From an uncultured Afifella sp. (lineage in GTDB: Bacteria; Pseudomonadota; Alphaproteobacteria; Rhizobiales; Afifellaceae), in the NCBI GenBank assembly GCA_947259045.1, contig CAMYKZ010000017.1, positions 26,595-90,594 of the forward strand: DNA of 64,000 bases. Reading direction: 5' to 3'. Made by a program: the position numbers and the translations under genes. Of this stretch, positions 1 to 8,899 are shown one piece after another (position 1 is the first letter of the stretch; each line of letters opens with the position of its first letter). The notes under the pieces are model-generated. The model was not told the origin of the DNA and ran no database searches. It saw only the letters and a list, made by a program, of their open reading frames with translations.

Positions 1-359
1 TTGTTGATCGACCCGGCAAGCACCATTTCGACGACCTCGACCGTGTTTCTGTCGGTCACCCGAAGGCCGCCGCGGAATTCGCTTTCAATGCCGAGCTTGT
101 CGAGCATTGTGCCGATCTGCGGCCCGCCACCATGCACCACGACCGGGTTGACGCCGGATTGCTTCAGCAATGCGATATCGCGCGCAAAGGCTTTTGAAAG
201 AGCCGGATCGCCCATTGCATGGCCGCCATATTTGACCACGATCGTACGGCCGTCATAGCGCTGCATGAACGGCAGCGCTTCGGCGATCATCCGGGCCTGG
301 TCGGATCCGTTGTTCGTGCCGGCAATATTGGCATTTTGCGGCGCGTCATTGTCTGTCAT
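1..359 (-). CDS. argB: Acetylglutamate kinase, N-terminal part (cut by window edge)
   Basis: This is the N-terminal ~119 residues of the second enzyme of arginine biosynthesis, which phosphorylates N-acetylglutamate with ATP in the cytoplasm. Reading leftwards from the ATG at 357-359, the protein contains [11 protein letters not shown] and later [13 protein letters not shown], the glycine-rich phosphate-binding segments of the amino-acid kinase family, followed by the GLRVTD segment typical of ArgB. The C-terminal half lies outside the window. It follows engB by about 70 bp in the same direction, which is the usual order in Rhizobiales (rpmH-rnpA-yidC-engB-argB), so co-transcription is likely. 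The family call is firm; completeness cannot be judged. Confidence 0.93.
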   Translation of the reverse strand, partial: MTDNDAPQNANIAGTNNGSDQARMIAEALPFMQRYDGRTIVVKYGGHAMGDPALSKAFARDIALLKQSGVNPVVVHGGGPQIGTMLDKLGIESEFRGGLRVTDRNTVEVVEMVLAGSIN

Positions 360-428
360 CAGCCCCGTCCGTCTGGCTCTGGTCTCAAGCGTTTCTTCCT
401 GAGGTTCTAGCGGTTTGCTGCGGCAAGC

Positions 429-1076
429 TCAATCGGCGAGAAACGCCATAATCGTCTTGCGCAGATCGTCAAGTCCGACGCGTTTCTCCGACGAAGTCGC
501 GATAATCTCCGGAAACGCAGCCGGGCGTTTCTTCAGTCTCTCCAGCGTTTCGCCGGTTATCCGCGCCAATGCCGGCGGTTTCAGCTTGTCGGTCTTGGTG
601 AGGACGATCTGGTAGGACACGGCGGCCTTGTCGAGGAGCGCAAGAACCTCCTCGTCGTTCGCCTTGATGCCGTGCCGGGCGTCGATGAGAACGAACACCC
701 GCCGCAGGCTCGGCCGGCCGCGCAGATAGGCCATGATCATCCGCGTCCAGGCTTCCACCTGCGCCTTTGGCGCCTTGGCGTAACCGTAGCCCGGCATGTC
801 AACGATCGCGATGGCCGGCAGCACGTCTTCAGCGCCCTCTTCGGCAGTAACATTATCGGGCACGAAAAAATTGAGATGCTGGGTCCGGCCTGGTGTATTC
901 GACGTCCGCGCCAAGCCCTTCTGGCCGGTCAGGGCGTTGATCAGCGACGATTTGCCGACATTGGAGCGGCCCGCAAACGCCACCTCAAGCGGTCCCTCCG
1001 GCGGCAGTGTCGCCATCGACGGCGCCCCTGCGACAAAGCGCCAGGGCCTGGCAAACAGTTTCTCATGCGCGCTCAT
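429..1076 (-). CDS. engB: Ribosome-biogenesis GTPase EngB/YsxC
   Basis: A 215-residue Era/TrmE-type GTPase that assists assembly of the large ribosomal subunit. Visible G motifs are the P-loop GRSNVGKS (residues 36-43), the threonine-containing switch TPGRTQ (61-66), DMPGYG (93-98, G3) and TKTD (160-163, G4). A short acidic insertion (about residues 74-87) lies between G2 and G3. Length matches the family (about 195-215). It lies between yidC and argB on the same strand, about 50 bp after yidC, and is probably read from the same transcript. Confidence 0.95.
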   Translation of the reverse strand: MSAHEKLFARPWRFVAGAPSMATLPPEGPLEVAFAGRSNVGKSSLINALTGQKGLARTSNTPGRTQHLNFFVPDNVTAEEGAEDVLPAIAIVDMPGYGYAKAPKAQVEAWTRMIMAYLRGRPSLRRVFVLIDARHGIKANDEEVLALLDKAAVSYQIVLTKTDKLKPPALARITGETLERLKKRPAAFPEIIATSSEKRVGLDDLRKTIMAFLAD

Positions 1077-1125
1077 GCCGGTTGTTCATTCTCAATCATC
1101 TGGCGCAATCATCTGGCCGGCATCA

Positions 1126-3027
1126 TCACTCGGCAGGGTCCTTGCCTGCTTTGCCGATCATGCCCTTAAGATTGTCGAACAATTCGATCTTGACCCCGTG
1201 CCGCCGCATGATGAGGCCCTGCTGCAGGATCGACAGGAAGTTGTTCCAGGCCCAGTAGATCACCAATCCGGCCGGGAAGCTCGCCAGCATGAAGGTGAAG
1301 ATGATCGGCATCCAGGCAAAGATCATCGCCTGGGTCTTGTCCGGCGGCTGCGGGTTCATCTGCATCTGCACGAACATGGTTATGCCCATCAGCAGCGGCC
1401 ACACGCCGACGAGCAGAAAGCTCGGCACGTCATAGGGCAACAGCCCGAACAGGTTGAACAAGGATGTCGGATCCGGCGCCGAGAGGTCCTGGATCCAGCC
1501 GAAGAACGGCGCATGGCGCATTTCGATAGTGATCAGCAGAACCTTGTAGAGCGCGAAGAAGACCGGGATCTGGATCATGATCGGCCAGCAGCCCGACAGC
1601 GGATTGATTTTCTCTTTCTTGTAGAGCTCCATCATCTCCGTGCGCAGCGCCATCTGGTCGTCCTTGTGGCGCTCCTGCAGTTTTTTCACCTCAGGCTGGA
1701 CTTTCTTCATCTTCGACATGGAGGTGTAGGACCGGTTCGCCAGCGGAAAGAAGAATGCCTTGACGCCGACGGTGATCGCAAGGATCGCCAGCCCGAAATT
1801 GCCGAGGAACTGGAACAGCCAGTCGATGGCGAAAAACAGCGGCTTGGTCAGGAAATAGAAGTAGCCCCAGTCGATCATCAGGTTGAAGCGGTCGATCTTG
1901 TCTTGCTCCTCGTAGCGGTTGATGACGTGCACTTCCTTCGCGCCAGCAAACAGGATCAGCTTGTGCTCGCCCGTCCCGGCCGCCGGTATCGTGACGCCTG
2001 CACTGCCCAGATAATCCGCCTGGTATTGCGGCTTGTCATCGGTGCCGCCGCGGAAAAATCGAGGCGAAAAGGCCGTGTCGCCGCTCGGGATCAGCGCGCT
2101 CGCCCAGTATTTGTCGGTAATACCGAGCCAACCTGATGTTACCGTTCCGCCATCCGGCTTGATTTCGCGCGATCCGTTCGCACTCAGGTCCGCATCATCG
2201 AGATCGCCATAATCGAGCTCCTCGAACTGGTCCTCGCCGAACGCACCGATCAGGCCTTCGTGCAGGATGAAGAATCCGGTGACCTTGGGCTGTCCGATCC
2301 GGTTTATCAGGCCATAGGGATAGAGCGTGACCGGCTTGCCGGTGTTATTTTCCACGCTCTGGGCGATGCCGATGCGGTAATCGTCGTCGATGGAAATAAT
2401 GCGCTTGAATATGAGGCCTTCACCATTGTCCCAGCTGAGCGTAACCGGGTTGGCCGGTGTCAGCATGTCGCCGTCTGCGCTCCATAATGTCGTCGGTTTG
2501 GGCGTTGCGATATCGGCGGCGCCGGTCCACCCGATCTGGGCATAATAGGGATGTTCGCTGCCCAGCGGCGAATAGAGTTTGATCAGCGGGCTGTCCGGGT
2601 CGATCGTCTCGCGGTATTTGGTCAGAAGAAGATCATCGATCTTGCCGCCGGTCAGATTGATCGAACCGATCAGCGACGGGGTCTCGATCCTGACCCGCGG
2701 ACTGGTGGCAAGCACGGCCTCGCGGGATTGGCCGGTTTCGACCTGAATCTCGGTTCCGGGAACATTGGCGGCGCCGGGGCTTGTCTGTACGCCGACATTC
2801 GTCCCGGGCTGCGTCCCGGTTTGCGGGTCCGTCTGTACGCCGGGCACATTATTGCCGACACCACCGTCCTGCGGCGCCAGCACGCCGCTTTCGGTTGTTT
2901 GCGCCTGCTCAGCCCGACGCTTTTCCGTTTCCACTTTGCGCGGCAGGTCGATCAGCACGGTCCAGCCGAGCACGACCATCATCGAAAGGACGATGGCCAG
3001 AATGGTGTTGCGGTTGTTGTTATCCAT
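1126..3027 (-). CDS. yidC: Membrane protein insertase YidC
   Basis: A 633-residue inner-membrane insertase that integrates and folds membrane proteins alone or with SecYEG. The start is the ATG at 3025-3027, giving MDNNNRNTILAIVL, the expected N-terminal membrane anchor. An upstream in-frame extension runs into rnpA coding sequence and is not credible. Next come a Pro/Gly/Gln-rich linker (about residues 40-95), the large periplasmic beta-sandwich domain (about 100-345) and the conserved C-terminal five-helix insertase core beginning near WLFQFLGNFGLAI, with the cytoplasmic hairpin KKVQPEVKKLQERHKDD and the helix GCWPIMIQIPVFFALY. The start overlaps the rnpA stop by 8 bp, as in many alphaproteobacteria. 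Confidence 0.96.
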   Translation of the reverse strand: MDNNNRNTILAIVLSMMVVLGWTVLIDLPRKVETEKRRAEQAQTTESGVLAPQDGGVGNNVPGVQTDPQTGTQPGTNVGVQTSPGAANVPGTEIQVETGQSREAVLATSPRVRIETPSLIGSINLTGGKIDDLLLTKYRETIDPDSPLIKLYSPLGSEHPYYAQIGWTGAADIATPKPTTLWSADGDMLTPANPVTLSWDNGEGLIFKRIISIDDDYRIGIAQSVENNTGKPVTLYPYGLINRIGQPKVTGFFILHEGLIGAFGEDQFEELDYGDLDDADLSANGSREIKPDGGTVTSGWLGITDKYWASALIPSGDTAFSPRFFRGGTDDKPQYQADYLGSAGVTIPAAGTGEHKLILFAGAKEVHVINRYEEQDKIDRFNLMIDWGYFYFLTKPLFFAIDWLFQFLGNFGLAILAITVGVKAFFFPLANRSYTSMSKMKKVQPEVKKLQERHKDDQMALRTEMMELYKKEKINPLSGCWPIMIQIPVFFALYKVLLITIEMRHAPFFGWIQDLSAPDPTSLFNLFGLLPYDVPSFLLVGVWPLLMGITMFVQMQMNPQPPDKTQAMIFAWMPIIFTFMLASFPAGLVIYWAWNNFLSILQQGLIMRRHGVKIELFDNLKGMIGKAGKDPAE

Positions 3028-3412
3028 CTGCAGGTCTCCGTGCCGCGTTGCGCGCAGCCGTTTCCGACGGTGATCCGGATTCCGCCCGCGCCGCAAGCTC
3101 AGCCAGAGCGGCAGACAGGTCGGATTTAAGGTCATTGAACGGAATTGTAAGGGCTGGTCTGCGCCCGATCAGAACGTGGTCCGTCCCGGTACGGTCAAAT
3201 TCCCCGGCGACAGCCCGCGCGACCTCTTTCAGCCGCCGCCTTATCCGGTTGCGCTCGACGGCTTTTTTTGCCGTACGTTTTGTCACTGTGAAGCCGATCC
3301 GGGCGGGCAGGGTGTCGCCGCGATACCGCGTCTGCAACACAAACGCCCGCCGCGAGACCTTCCGGCCCCGTGCGGCGGACACGAAGTCCCGCCTGACCCT
3401 GAGGCGTTCCAC
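3020..3412 (-). CDS. rnpA: Ribonuclease P protein component
   Basis: The 130-residue protein subunit of RNase P, which helps the RNA subunit mature the 5' ends of tRNAs. The diagnostic RNR-type signature is present as ERNRIRRRLKEVAR (about residues 54-67), preceded by RIGFTVTKRTAKKAV, the conserved basic strand-helix. It is very basic, as expected. It starts about 18 bp after rpmH, and its 3' end overlaps yidC by 8 bp, so rpmH, rnpA and yidC are most likely one operon. Confidence 0.95.
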   Translation of the reverse strand: MERLRVRRDFVSAARGRKVSRRAFVLQTRYRGDTLPARIGFTVTKRTAKKAVERNRIRRRLKEVARAVAGEFDRTGTDHVLIGRRPALTIPFNDLKSDLSAALAELAARAESGSPSETAARNAARRPADG

Positions 3413-3430
3413 AAGCCGGTATCCGCCTGG

Positions 3431-3565
3431 TCAGGCGGACAGCTTCTTGCGCCCGCGGACCCGTCTGCGGTTCAGGATTTTGCGGCCGTTTGCGGTCGCC
3501 ATGCGGGAGCGAAAACCATGCCGGCGCTTGCGCACCAGGTTGCTCGGTTGAAATGTCCGTTTCAT
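3431..3565 (-). CDS. rpmH: 50S ribosomal protein L34
   Basis: A 44-residue ribosomal protein. Reading from the ATG at 3563-3565 gives [20 protein letters not shown] and ends with [10 protein letters not shown] followed by TGA (3431-3433). This is a full-length, textbook L34. It is the first gene of the minus-strand operon rpmH-rnpA-yidC-engB-argB, so the operon promoter should lie in 3566-3892. Confidence 0.97.
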   Translation of the reverse strand: MKRTFQPSNLVRKRRHGFRSRMATANGRKILNRRRVRGRKKLSA

Positions 3566-3892
3566 GTCTCTTTGCCGCGGTTCGGTGCGGCCCTCATCTG
3601 TTGGAACGCCAGCGCTGGCCGGAGCGACCTGTCACGCTGCAATAATGTCCGGATTTATGGCTCAACGGACCAGGCAGTCACGGTCCATAATTGCGTGCGC
3701 GGTATAGGGTGAAACCGCCGCGCAAGTCAACGGCCAGCGATAATTTTCCCGCATCGCGGATCACGCGGCGGTGAACGCCTGCCGCCACTGCATCACTTCA
3801 CGGTGAAACCGGCACATTCCGGCTTTCCTTTGCCTACATAGCCGGCTGAAAACACGCAATGACGAACCAGTTGATCTGTCGAACAGGATTAT
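3566..3892. other. Intergenic region between divergent rpmH and DUF547 gene
   Basis: This 327-base stretch separates two divergently read genes and should hold both promoters. I could not place convincing -35/-10 pairs. A small perfect inverted repeat, TTCAC-G-GTGAA, lies at 3797-3807, on the side of the plus-strand gene. No ORF in it looks like a real protein. Confidence 0.5.
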
Positions 3893-4717
3893 ATGACCCA
3901 ATCCAGCCCATATCCGGACTTTAACCCCGGCTTCGATAATGACCGCCGCCGTTTCATGGCAGCCTGTGCCGGCGCCGGCCTTGTGGCGCTCGTTCCCGGC
4001 AATTCCCTGTCCGCCGCACAATCGGCTGATGAGCTTTATGCTGAGCTTCTGAAGACCTACGTCAAGCGCGGCTCGGACGGAGTGAACCGCGTCAGCTATG
4101 CGGCATTCCGGAAATCCGGCCACCGGGATCTGAAAGCCTATCTGTCCGCACTGCAGGCGATGCGGCCTTCGGCAATGGCGCGCGCCGACGCCATGGCCTA
4201 CTGGATCAATCTTTACAATGCGCGGACGCTTGATGTCATTCTTGACCATTACCCGGTCAAATCCATCAAGGATATCGATCTCGGCGGCAGTTTCTTCGCT
4301 AGCGGGCCGTGGAAGGCAAAACTTGTCACGGTGGAAAAACGCCCGCTTTCGCTGGACAATATCGAGCACGACATCCTGCGGGCGCAGTTCGGCGAACCGC
4401 TCGTCCACTATGCGCTGAACTGCGCCTCCATCGGTTGCCCTGATTTGCTGACGTCCGCCTGGGCCGCCGACAGTCTGGCGGCGCAGTTCGATCTCGGCGC
4501 GCGCGCCTACATAAACCATCCACGCGGAATCAACATCAGCGGCCGCCGTTTTACCGCCTCGAAGATTTACAGCTGGTACGGCGATGATTTTGGCGGATCC
4601 GGCGGACTGAGGTCACACTGGCAATCTTATGCCGATTCCGGGCTTGCCGCCGAACTTGCAAGGCTGGCTTCGCCGAAATCTTATGTTTATGACTGGGCCC
4701 TCAACGATGCAGCATGA
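3893..4717 (+). CDS. DUF547 domain protein with Tat-like signal
   Basis: A 274-residue protein of the DUF547 family, whose biochemical function is not established. A twin-arginine motif RRRFM (residues 18-22) followed by a hydrophobic stretch ending in an Ala-rich cleavage region (LSAAQSA) suggests export by the Tat pathway. The family core is visible: AMAYWINLYNARTLDVILDHYP (given here only as the start AMAYWINLYNA), then HYALNCASIGCP and YSWYGDDF. The downstream membrane protein gene starts inside its last codons, so the two are probably co-translated. The start gives the Tat signal in the expected place; no strong Shine-Dalgarno sequence is visible. Confidence 0.8.
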   Translation: MTQSSPYPDFNPGFDNDRRRFMAACAGAGLVALVPGNSLSAAQSADELYAELLKTYVKRGSDGVNRVSYAAFRKSGHRDLKAYLSALQAMRPSAMARADAMAYWINLYNARTLDVILDHYPVKSIKDIDLGGSFFASGPWKAKLVTVEKRPLSLDNIEHDILRAQFGEPLVHYALNCASIGCPDLLTSAWAADSLAAQFDLGARAYINHPRGINISGRRFTASKIYSWYGDDFGGSGGLRSHWQSYADSGLAAELARLASPKSYVYDWALNDAA

Positions 4718-5522
4718 CGAAGCCCTCGAGCAAGAACCGGAAATGACGGCCATGCAGAACAAGAGCGAAGAGGACGCCGGTTCCGGTCAAAAGGCGCTGC
4801 TGAAACGGTTGGCGCCGGTTGTGGTTGTCATTGCAGGACTGGCTCTGGGCTATATTCGGGGCTGGCACGAATATCTTTCGTTTTCCATGCTTGTGGAAAG
4901 CCGGGAAATGCTGCTCGCATTCGTGGCTGAGAACCTGATCCTCGCAGCATTTGGGTATATCGCCGTCTATATTGTCGCCGTGGCCTTCTCGTTTCCCGGC
5001 GCATCATTGCTGACCATCGGCGGCGGGTTCATGTTCGGCTGGCTGCTGGGCGGATCGCTGACAGCGATCGCCGCGCCGATCGGAGCGTCGATCATCTATC
5101 TTGTCGCCAAAAGCGCCGTCGGCGATTTTCTCGTCAACATGATGAAGAAAAATGCCGGGCCGCGGATCAAACAGCTGGCGGAGGGGTTTGAGGAGGATGC
5201 TTTCAATTATCTGCTGATCATCCGGCTGGCGCCTGTCTTTCCGTTCTGGGTCATCAATATTGCACCGGCGATCTTCAATGTGCCGCTCAGAACCTATTTC
5301 ACGGCAACAGCAATCGGCATATTGCCCGGCACCTTTGCTTATGCGTTTCTGGGGCAGGGGATCGACAGTGTCATTGAGGCGCAGCAGGCCGCGGGGGCCG
5401 AATTGTCGGTCAGCGATCTGGTGACGCCGCAAATCACGGCAGCATTCGTTGTCCTTGCCGTTGTCGCGATGATCCCGACTGTCATCAAGAAAATCAGAGC
5501 GCGACGGGCTGCCGCGCTCTAA
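4707..5522 (+). CDS. TVP38/TMEM64 (SNARE-associated/DedA-like) membrane protein
   Basis: A roughly 271-residue inner-membrane protein of the TVP38/TMEM64 (VTT) family. After a charged cytoplasmic N-terminus, a first membrane helix is followed by LILAAFGYIAVYIVAVAFSF and the family hallmark GASLLTIGGGFMFGW with a second glycine-rich half, ending in a cytoplasmic KKIRARR tail. I chose ATG 4707, which overlaps the DUF547 stop by 11 bp; ATG 4743 is an alternative, and the longer reading frame from 4629 overlaps too much. The disulfide oxidoreductase that follows 70 bp downstream is a recurrent partner of this family, so a joint membrane redox role is plausible but unproven. Confidence 0.8.
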   Translation: MQHDEALEQEPEMTAMQNKSEEDAGSGQKALLKRLAPVVVVIAGLALGYIRGWHEYLSFSMLVESREMLLAFVAENLILAAFGYIAVYIVAVAFSFPGASLLTIGGGFMFGWLLGGSLTAIAAPIGASIIYLVAKSAVGDFLVNMMKKNAGPRIKQLAEGFEEDAFNYLLIIRLAPVFPFWVINIAPAIFNVPLRTYFTATAIGILPGTFAYAFLGQGIDSVIEAQQAAGAELSVSDLVTPQITAAFVVLAVVAMIPTVIKKIRARRAAAL

Positions 5523-5591
5523 GGTGCATTTCCAGAATCTCCAAAAATCAGATCAGACATCAGTTCAGACATCAGCTCAGGGGCGACAATC

Positions 5592-7019
5592 ATGACAACT
5601 ACACTGAAGCCGGACATTTGTGTCATCGGCGCGGGGTCTGCCGGGCTGACCGTCGCGGCGGCAGCCGCTGCCTTCGGTGTCGACGTGGTGCTGATTGAAA
5701 AAGGCAAGATGGGCGGCGACTGCCTGAACTATGGCTGCGTCCCCTCCAAGGCCCTGATTGCGGCCGCCAAACACGCCCATGCCATCCGCGAAGGCGCGGC
5801 GTTCGGTATCAATGCGCCCGAACCGGGCGTGGATTTCCAGCGTGTGCACGATCATATTCACGAAGTGATCGACGAGATCCACAAGAATGATTCCGTGGAA
5901 CGTTTTACCGGCCTTGGAGTCAAGGTGATCCAGGAGGCGGGTCGGTTCGCCGATGCCCGGACCGTCGTCGCCGGCGATTATGAGATTCGCGCCCGCCGGT
6001 TCGTGGTAGCGACCGGATCCGGCCCGCTGGTGCCGCCGATTCCGGGTCTTGACAAGGTTTCCTATCTGACCAACGAGACGATTTTCGACCTGACGAAACT
6101 GCCGAAACAGCTGATTATCGTCGGCGGCGGGCCGATCGGCATGGAAATGGCCCAGGCATTCCGGCGGCTTGGGTCGGACGTCACCGTTCTGGAGGCCCTC
6201 AAGGCGCTCGGCAAGGATGACCCGGAACTGGCGGAGCGGGTGCTGGAAAGCGTCCGCGCCGACGGCGTCGTCATTCGCGAGGGCGCCAATGTGACGAAGG
6301 TTGCCAAGTTCGGCCGTTCGGGCGTGCGGGTGACGGTGGAAACCGAAAACGGCGAAGAAACGATTGACGGTTCGCATCTGCTGATCGCCGTTGGCCGCAA
6401 GGCCAATGTCGATGATCTCGGCCTGAACGAAGCCGGGATCGATCATTCCCCGCGCGGCATCGATGTTGACAACCAGCTGCGCACGAGCAATCGCAAGGTT
6501 TATGCCGCCGGCGATATTACAGGCGGGTTTCAGTTCACCCACTGGGCCGGTTACCATGCCGGTCTTGTCGTGCGCTCGATCCTGTTCCGTTTCGGCGGCA
6601 AGGTGAACAATGACCTCATTCCCTGGGCAACCTACACCGATCCGGAAATGGCCCATGTCGGCCTGACCGAACAGCAGGCACGCGAGCGGCATGGTAAAAT
6701 TCATGTGCTGCGCTGGCCCTATGCGGAGAATGACCGCGCCCAAACGGAGCGGGCGCCGTCCGGCACAGTCAAGGTGATCACCAGACCGAACGGCCGGATT
6801 GTCGGCGCAGCCATTGTCGGCCGCAATGCCGGCGAACTGATCGCCCTCTGGGCGATGGCGGTTTCCCAGAAACTGACGGTCAAGGCATTGACGGCAACGG
6901 TCCTGCCCTATCCGACCCTGTCGGAAACGGCCAAAAGGGTGGCTGTCACCTATTACACGCCGAAACTCGACAGCCCGTGGCTGAAGCGGATGATCAGGTT
7001 CATGCGCATGTTCGGATAA
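5592..7019 (+). CDS. FAD-dependent pyridine nucleotide-disulfide oxidoreductase (mercuric reductase/Lpd-like)
   Basis: A 475-residue class I flavoprotein disulfide oxidoreductase. It has the FAD-binding IGAGSAGL near residue 13, the redox-active dithiol GGDCLNYGCVPSKAL (about residues 39-53), a second nucleotide fold GGGPIGMEMAQ (about 178) and the FAD motif YAAGDITG (about 304). The usual C-terminal catalytic HPTLSE is here PYPTLSE, with Tyr where dihydrolipoamide dehydrogenases carry the catalytic His. It also lacks a mercuric reductase C-terminal Cys pair, so neither standard annotation fits. It probably uses NAD(P)H to reduce an unknown disulfide or quinone near the membrane, together with the TVP38 protein upstream. 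Confidence 0.8.
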   Translation: MTTTLKPDICVIGAGSAGLTVAAAAAAFGVDVVLIEKGKMGGDCLNYGCVPSKALIAAAKHAHAIREGAAFGINAPEPGVDFQRVHDHIHEVIDEIHKNDSVERFTGLGVKVIQEAGRFADARTVVAGDYEIRARRFVVATGSGPLVPPIPGLDKVSYLTNETIFDLTKLPKQLIIVGGGPIGMEMAQAFRRLGSDVTVLEALKALGKDDPELAERVLESVRADGVVIREGANVTKVAKFGRSGVRVTVETENGEETIDGSHLLIAVGRKANVDDLGLNEAGIDHSPRGIDVDNQLRTSNRKVYAAGDITGGFQFTHWAGYHAGLVVRSILFRFGGKVNNDLIPWATYTDPEMAHVGLTEQQARERHGKIHVLRWPYAENDRAQTERAPSGTVKVITRPNGRIVGAAIVGRNAGELIALWAMAVSQKLTVKALTATVLPYPTLSETAKRVAVTYYTPKLDSPWLKRMIRFMRMFG

Positions 7020-7059
7020 AGTCTGGAGAATGCCCGGTGACGGTCTTTGCTTTGGCCGC

Positions 7060-7071
7060 CTGATCGCCTAT
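7060..7071 (+). promoter_or_regulatory. 12-bp element shared by both TPR-sulfotransferase genes (copy 1)
   Basis: The sequence CTGATCGCCTAT lies 62 bp before the first TPR-sulfotransferase ATG. The same 12 bases recur at 8819-8830, 69 bp before the second paralogue. It is either a shared regulatory site or a relic of the gene duplication. A short GC-rich hairpin (7095-7111, stem CCGACGG) follows it. Confidence 0.35.
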
Positions 7072-7133
7072 GAGCAGGAGAATACAGTCCAGGGCCGACG
7101 GGCGCCGTCGGCAGAACAACAGGCACCGGTCCG

Positions 7134-8735
7134 ATGAGATCAAACAGGCCAGCCGCAGGGTCGACAAAGCAAAACGCTGTCGCGCGCGGACTTGAGCTTG
7201 CGTTTCAGCTTGAAAAAAACGGCGATCTTCCCGGCGCCTGGGACGCCTATCAGCAGGTTCTGAGAACAGACCCCCGGCAGCCGGATGCGCTCAGCCGGCT
7301 GGGCATTATTGCCAGTGAGAAGAAGGATTTCTCAGCCGCAACGCTGTATTTTGCCGAAGCCGTCCGGGCTGCCCCGAAGAACCCGGCATTACGGACCAAT
7401 CTCGGTATTGCCTGTCTTCGGGCCGACGATCCGAAAACCGCACTTGTCCATCTGCGCAAGGCCCATGCGCTCAGCCCGCGCTCGGCTGAGGCCGCCTGCA
7501 ATCTGGCTGATTGCTGGCTGCAGCTCGGCAAGCCGCAGGATGCTTTGAAACTGGTTGACCGGGTTCTGCGCGCCGAACCGGACAATCTGCGCGGCAATCT
7601 TCTGCGCGCGCGTATCCTGGTATCGCTCGGTCAGATGGACGATGCGGAGGCGATCTACCGCGATCTGGTGGCCGCCGGGGCCGGACTGGCGGAAGCCTAT
7701 CGCGGGCTGGCGTCCGTGCGAAGACATGACCGGCAGGCGCCGGAACTGTCGGAGATTGAAGCCCTGCTGCAAAGCAGTGATATCAGCCGCCCGGAGCGCA
7801 CCGATCTTTGTTTCGCCGCCGGAAAGCTGGCCGATGATTGCGGCCAGCATGAGCGCGCATTTTCGCATTTTGCCGCCGGCAAGGGCTGCTACGAAAGCAA
7901 ATTCGATATTTCCGCCTATTCCGAACTTGTTCTTGGCATGCAGGAGATTCTGACGCCGGAATTTTTTGCCGAGCGGCGTGATTTTTCATGCCCCTCCGAT
8001 CGCCCGGTTCTGGTGTTCGGCATGCCGCGCTCCGGCACGACGCTGACGGAACAGATGATCGGCAGCCATCCGCAGGCGAAAACAGGCGGGGAACTGCCGT
8101 TTTTCAGCCATATCATGCAGGAATTCGGTTTTGACAGGCAGCGGCCGGACTTTTTCCTGAAGAATATCGGCAATATCAGCCGGCGGGACGGCGCGCGGAT
8201 TGCCGAGGACTATCTCGCTGTTTTACGCAGGCAATCGCGTAGTGCGGATCGTGTCGTCGACAAGATGCCGCATAATTTCGAACATATCTGGCTGATCGCC
8301 CTGCTGTTTCCCGATGCCACGTTCATCCATGCAAAACGTCAGCCGATGGACAATTGCCTGTCCTGTTTCACCAATCCGCTGAATGAAGCGCACAATTATA
8401 CCGCAACACTGGATATGCTCGGCCGCTATTATCGCCTTTATGACAGACTGACCGCTCATTGGGATGCCGTCGTGCCGGTGACGATTTTCAACAGCCGGTA
8501 TGAGGATCTGATCGCCGATCCGGAACGGCAATGCCGCAAGCTGATCGATCATGCCGGCCTTGAATGGGATGATGCCTGTCTGCGTCACGAAACGGCTGAC
8601 AGTTCGGTGCGGACGCTCAGCAGCTGGCAGGTCCGCCAGCCGGTCTACGGGTCTTCGGTAGCGCGGTGGAAAAATTACCGGGAATTTCTCGACCCGCTGA
8701 AGGATGCGCTGGGAGATCTGTACCGGGAGAAATAA
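7134..8735 (+). CDS. TPR-repeat sulfotransferase family protein (paralogue 1)
   Basis: A 533-residue two-part protein. Residues ~15-250 consist of tetratricopeptide-like helices (for example GDLPGAWDAYQQVLRTDP, PKTALVHLRKAHALSP, MDDAEAIYRDLVAAG). Residues ~285-530 are a Sulfotransfer_3-type domain with the PAPS 5'-phosphosulfate loop FGMPRSGTTLTEQMIGSHP at about 294-312. Such proteins transfer sulfate from PAPS to an unidentified protein or glycan acceptor; the TPR part presumably recognises the acceptor. There is no signal peptide. A close paralogue follows directly, differing mainly in the TPR half. The acceptor is unknown. Confidence 0.82.
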   Translation: MRSNRPAAGSTKQNAVARGLELAFQLEKNGDLPGAWDAYQQVLRTDPRQPDALSRLGIIASEKKDFSAATLYFAEAVRAAPKNPALRTNLGIACLRADDPKTALVHLRKAHALSPRSAEAACNLADCWLQLGKPQDALKLVDRVLRAEPDNLRGNLLRARILVSLGQMDDAEAIYRDLVAAGAGLAEAYRGLASVRRHDRQAPELSEIEALLQSSDISRPERTDLCFAAGKLADDCGQHERAFSHFAAGKGCYESKFDISAYSELVLGMQEILTPEFFAERRDFSCPSDRPVLVFGMPRSGTTLTEQMIGSHPQAKTGGELPFFSHIMQEFGFDRQRPDFFLKNIGNISRRDGARIAEDYLAVLRRQSRSADRVVDKMPHNFEHIWLIALLFPDATFIHAKRQPMDNCLSCFTNPLNEAHNYTATLDMLGRYYRLYDRLTAHWDAVVPVTIFNSRYEDLIADPERQCRKLIDHAGLEWDDACLRHETADSSVRTLSSWQVRQPVYGSSVARWKNYREFLDPLKDALGDLYREK

Positions 8736-8818
8736 TCGGGTTTCAGTCAGGCGCACATGGTACCTGAACTGTCATGCGCCGGTCGCGCTGCAGCAAGAAT
8801 ATTCTTTTCCGCTGCAGT

Positions 8819-8830
8819 CTGATCGCCTAT
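8819..8830 (+). promoter_or_regulatory. 12-bp element shared by both TPR-sulfotransferase genes (copy 2)
   Basis: Second copy of CTGATCGCCTAT, placed 69 bp before the second TPR-sulfotransferase ATG. The similarity extends loosely downstream (a GCAG follows two or three bases later in both copies). The presence of its own upstream element suggests the second gene can be transcribed separately. Confidence 0.35.
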
Positions 8831-8899
8831 TTGCAGTATGATATTGTGTTAAACGGGTGGGATCCATAGCCTGCCAATCCGGAAAATCAGGAATATTCA

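Noticed and set aside
796..2136. 446-codon plus-strand frame across engB and yidC
   Set aside because: Shadow of two conserved minus-strand genes; no RBS or recognisable domain.
5592..7019. Straight annotation as mercuric reductase or dihydrolipoyl dehydrogenase
   Set aside because: The C-terminal catalytic His is Tyr and the mercuric C-terminal Cys pair is absent, so only the superfamily is safe.
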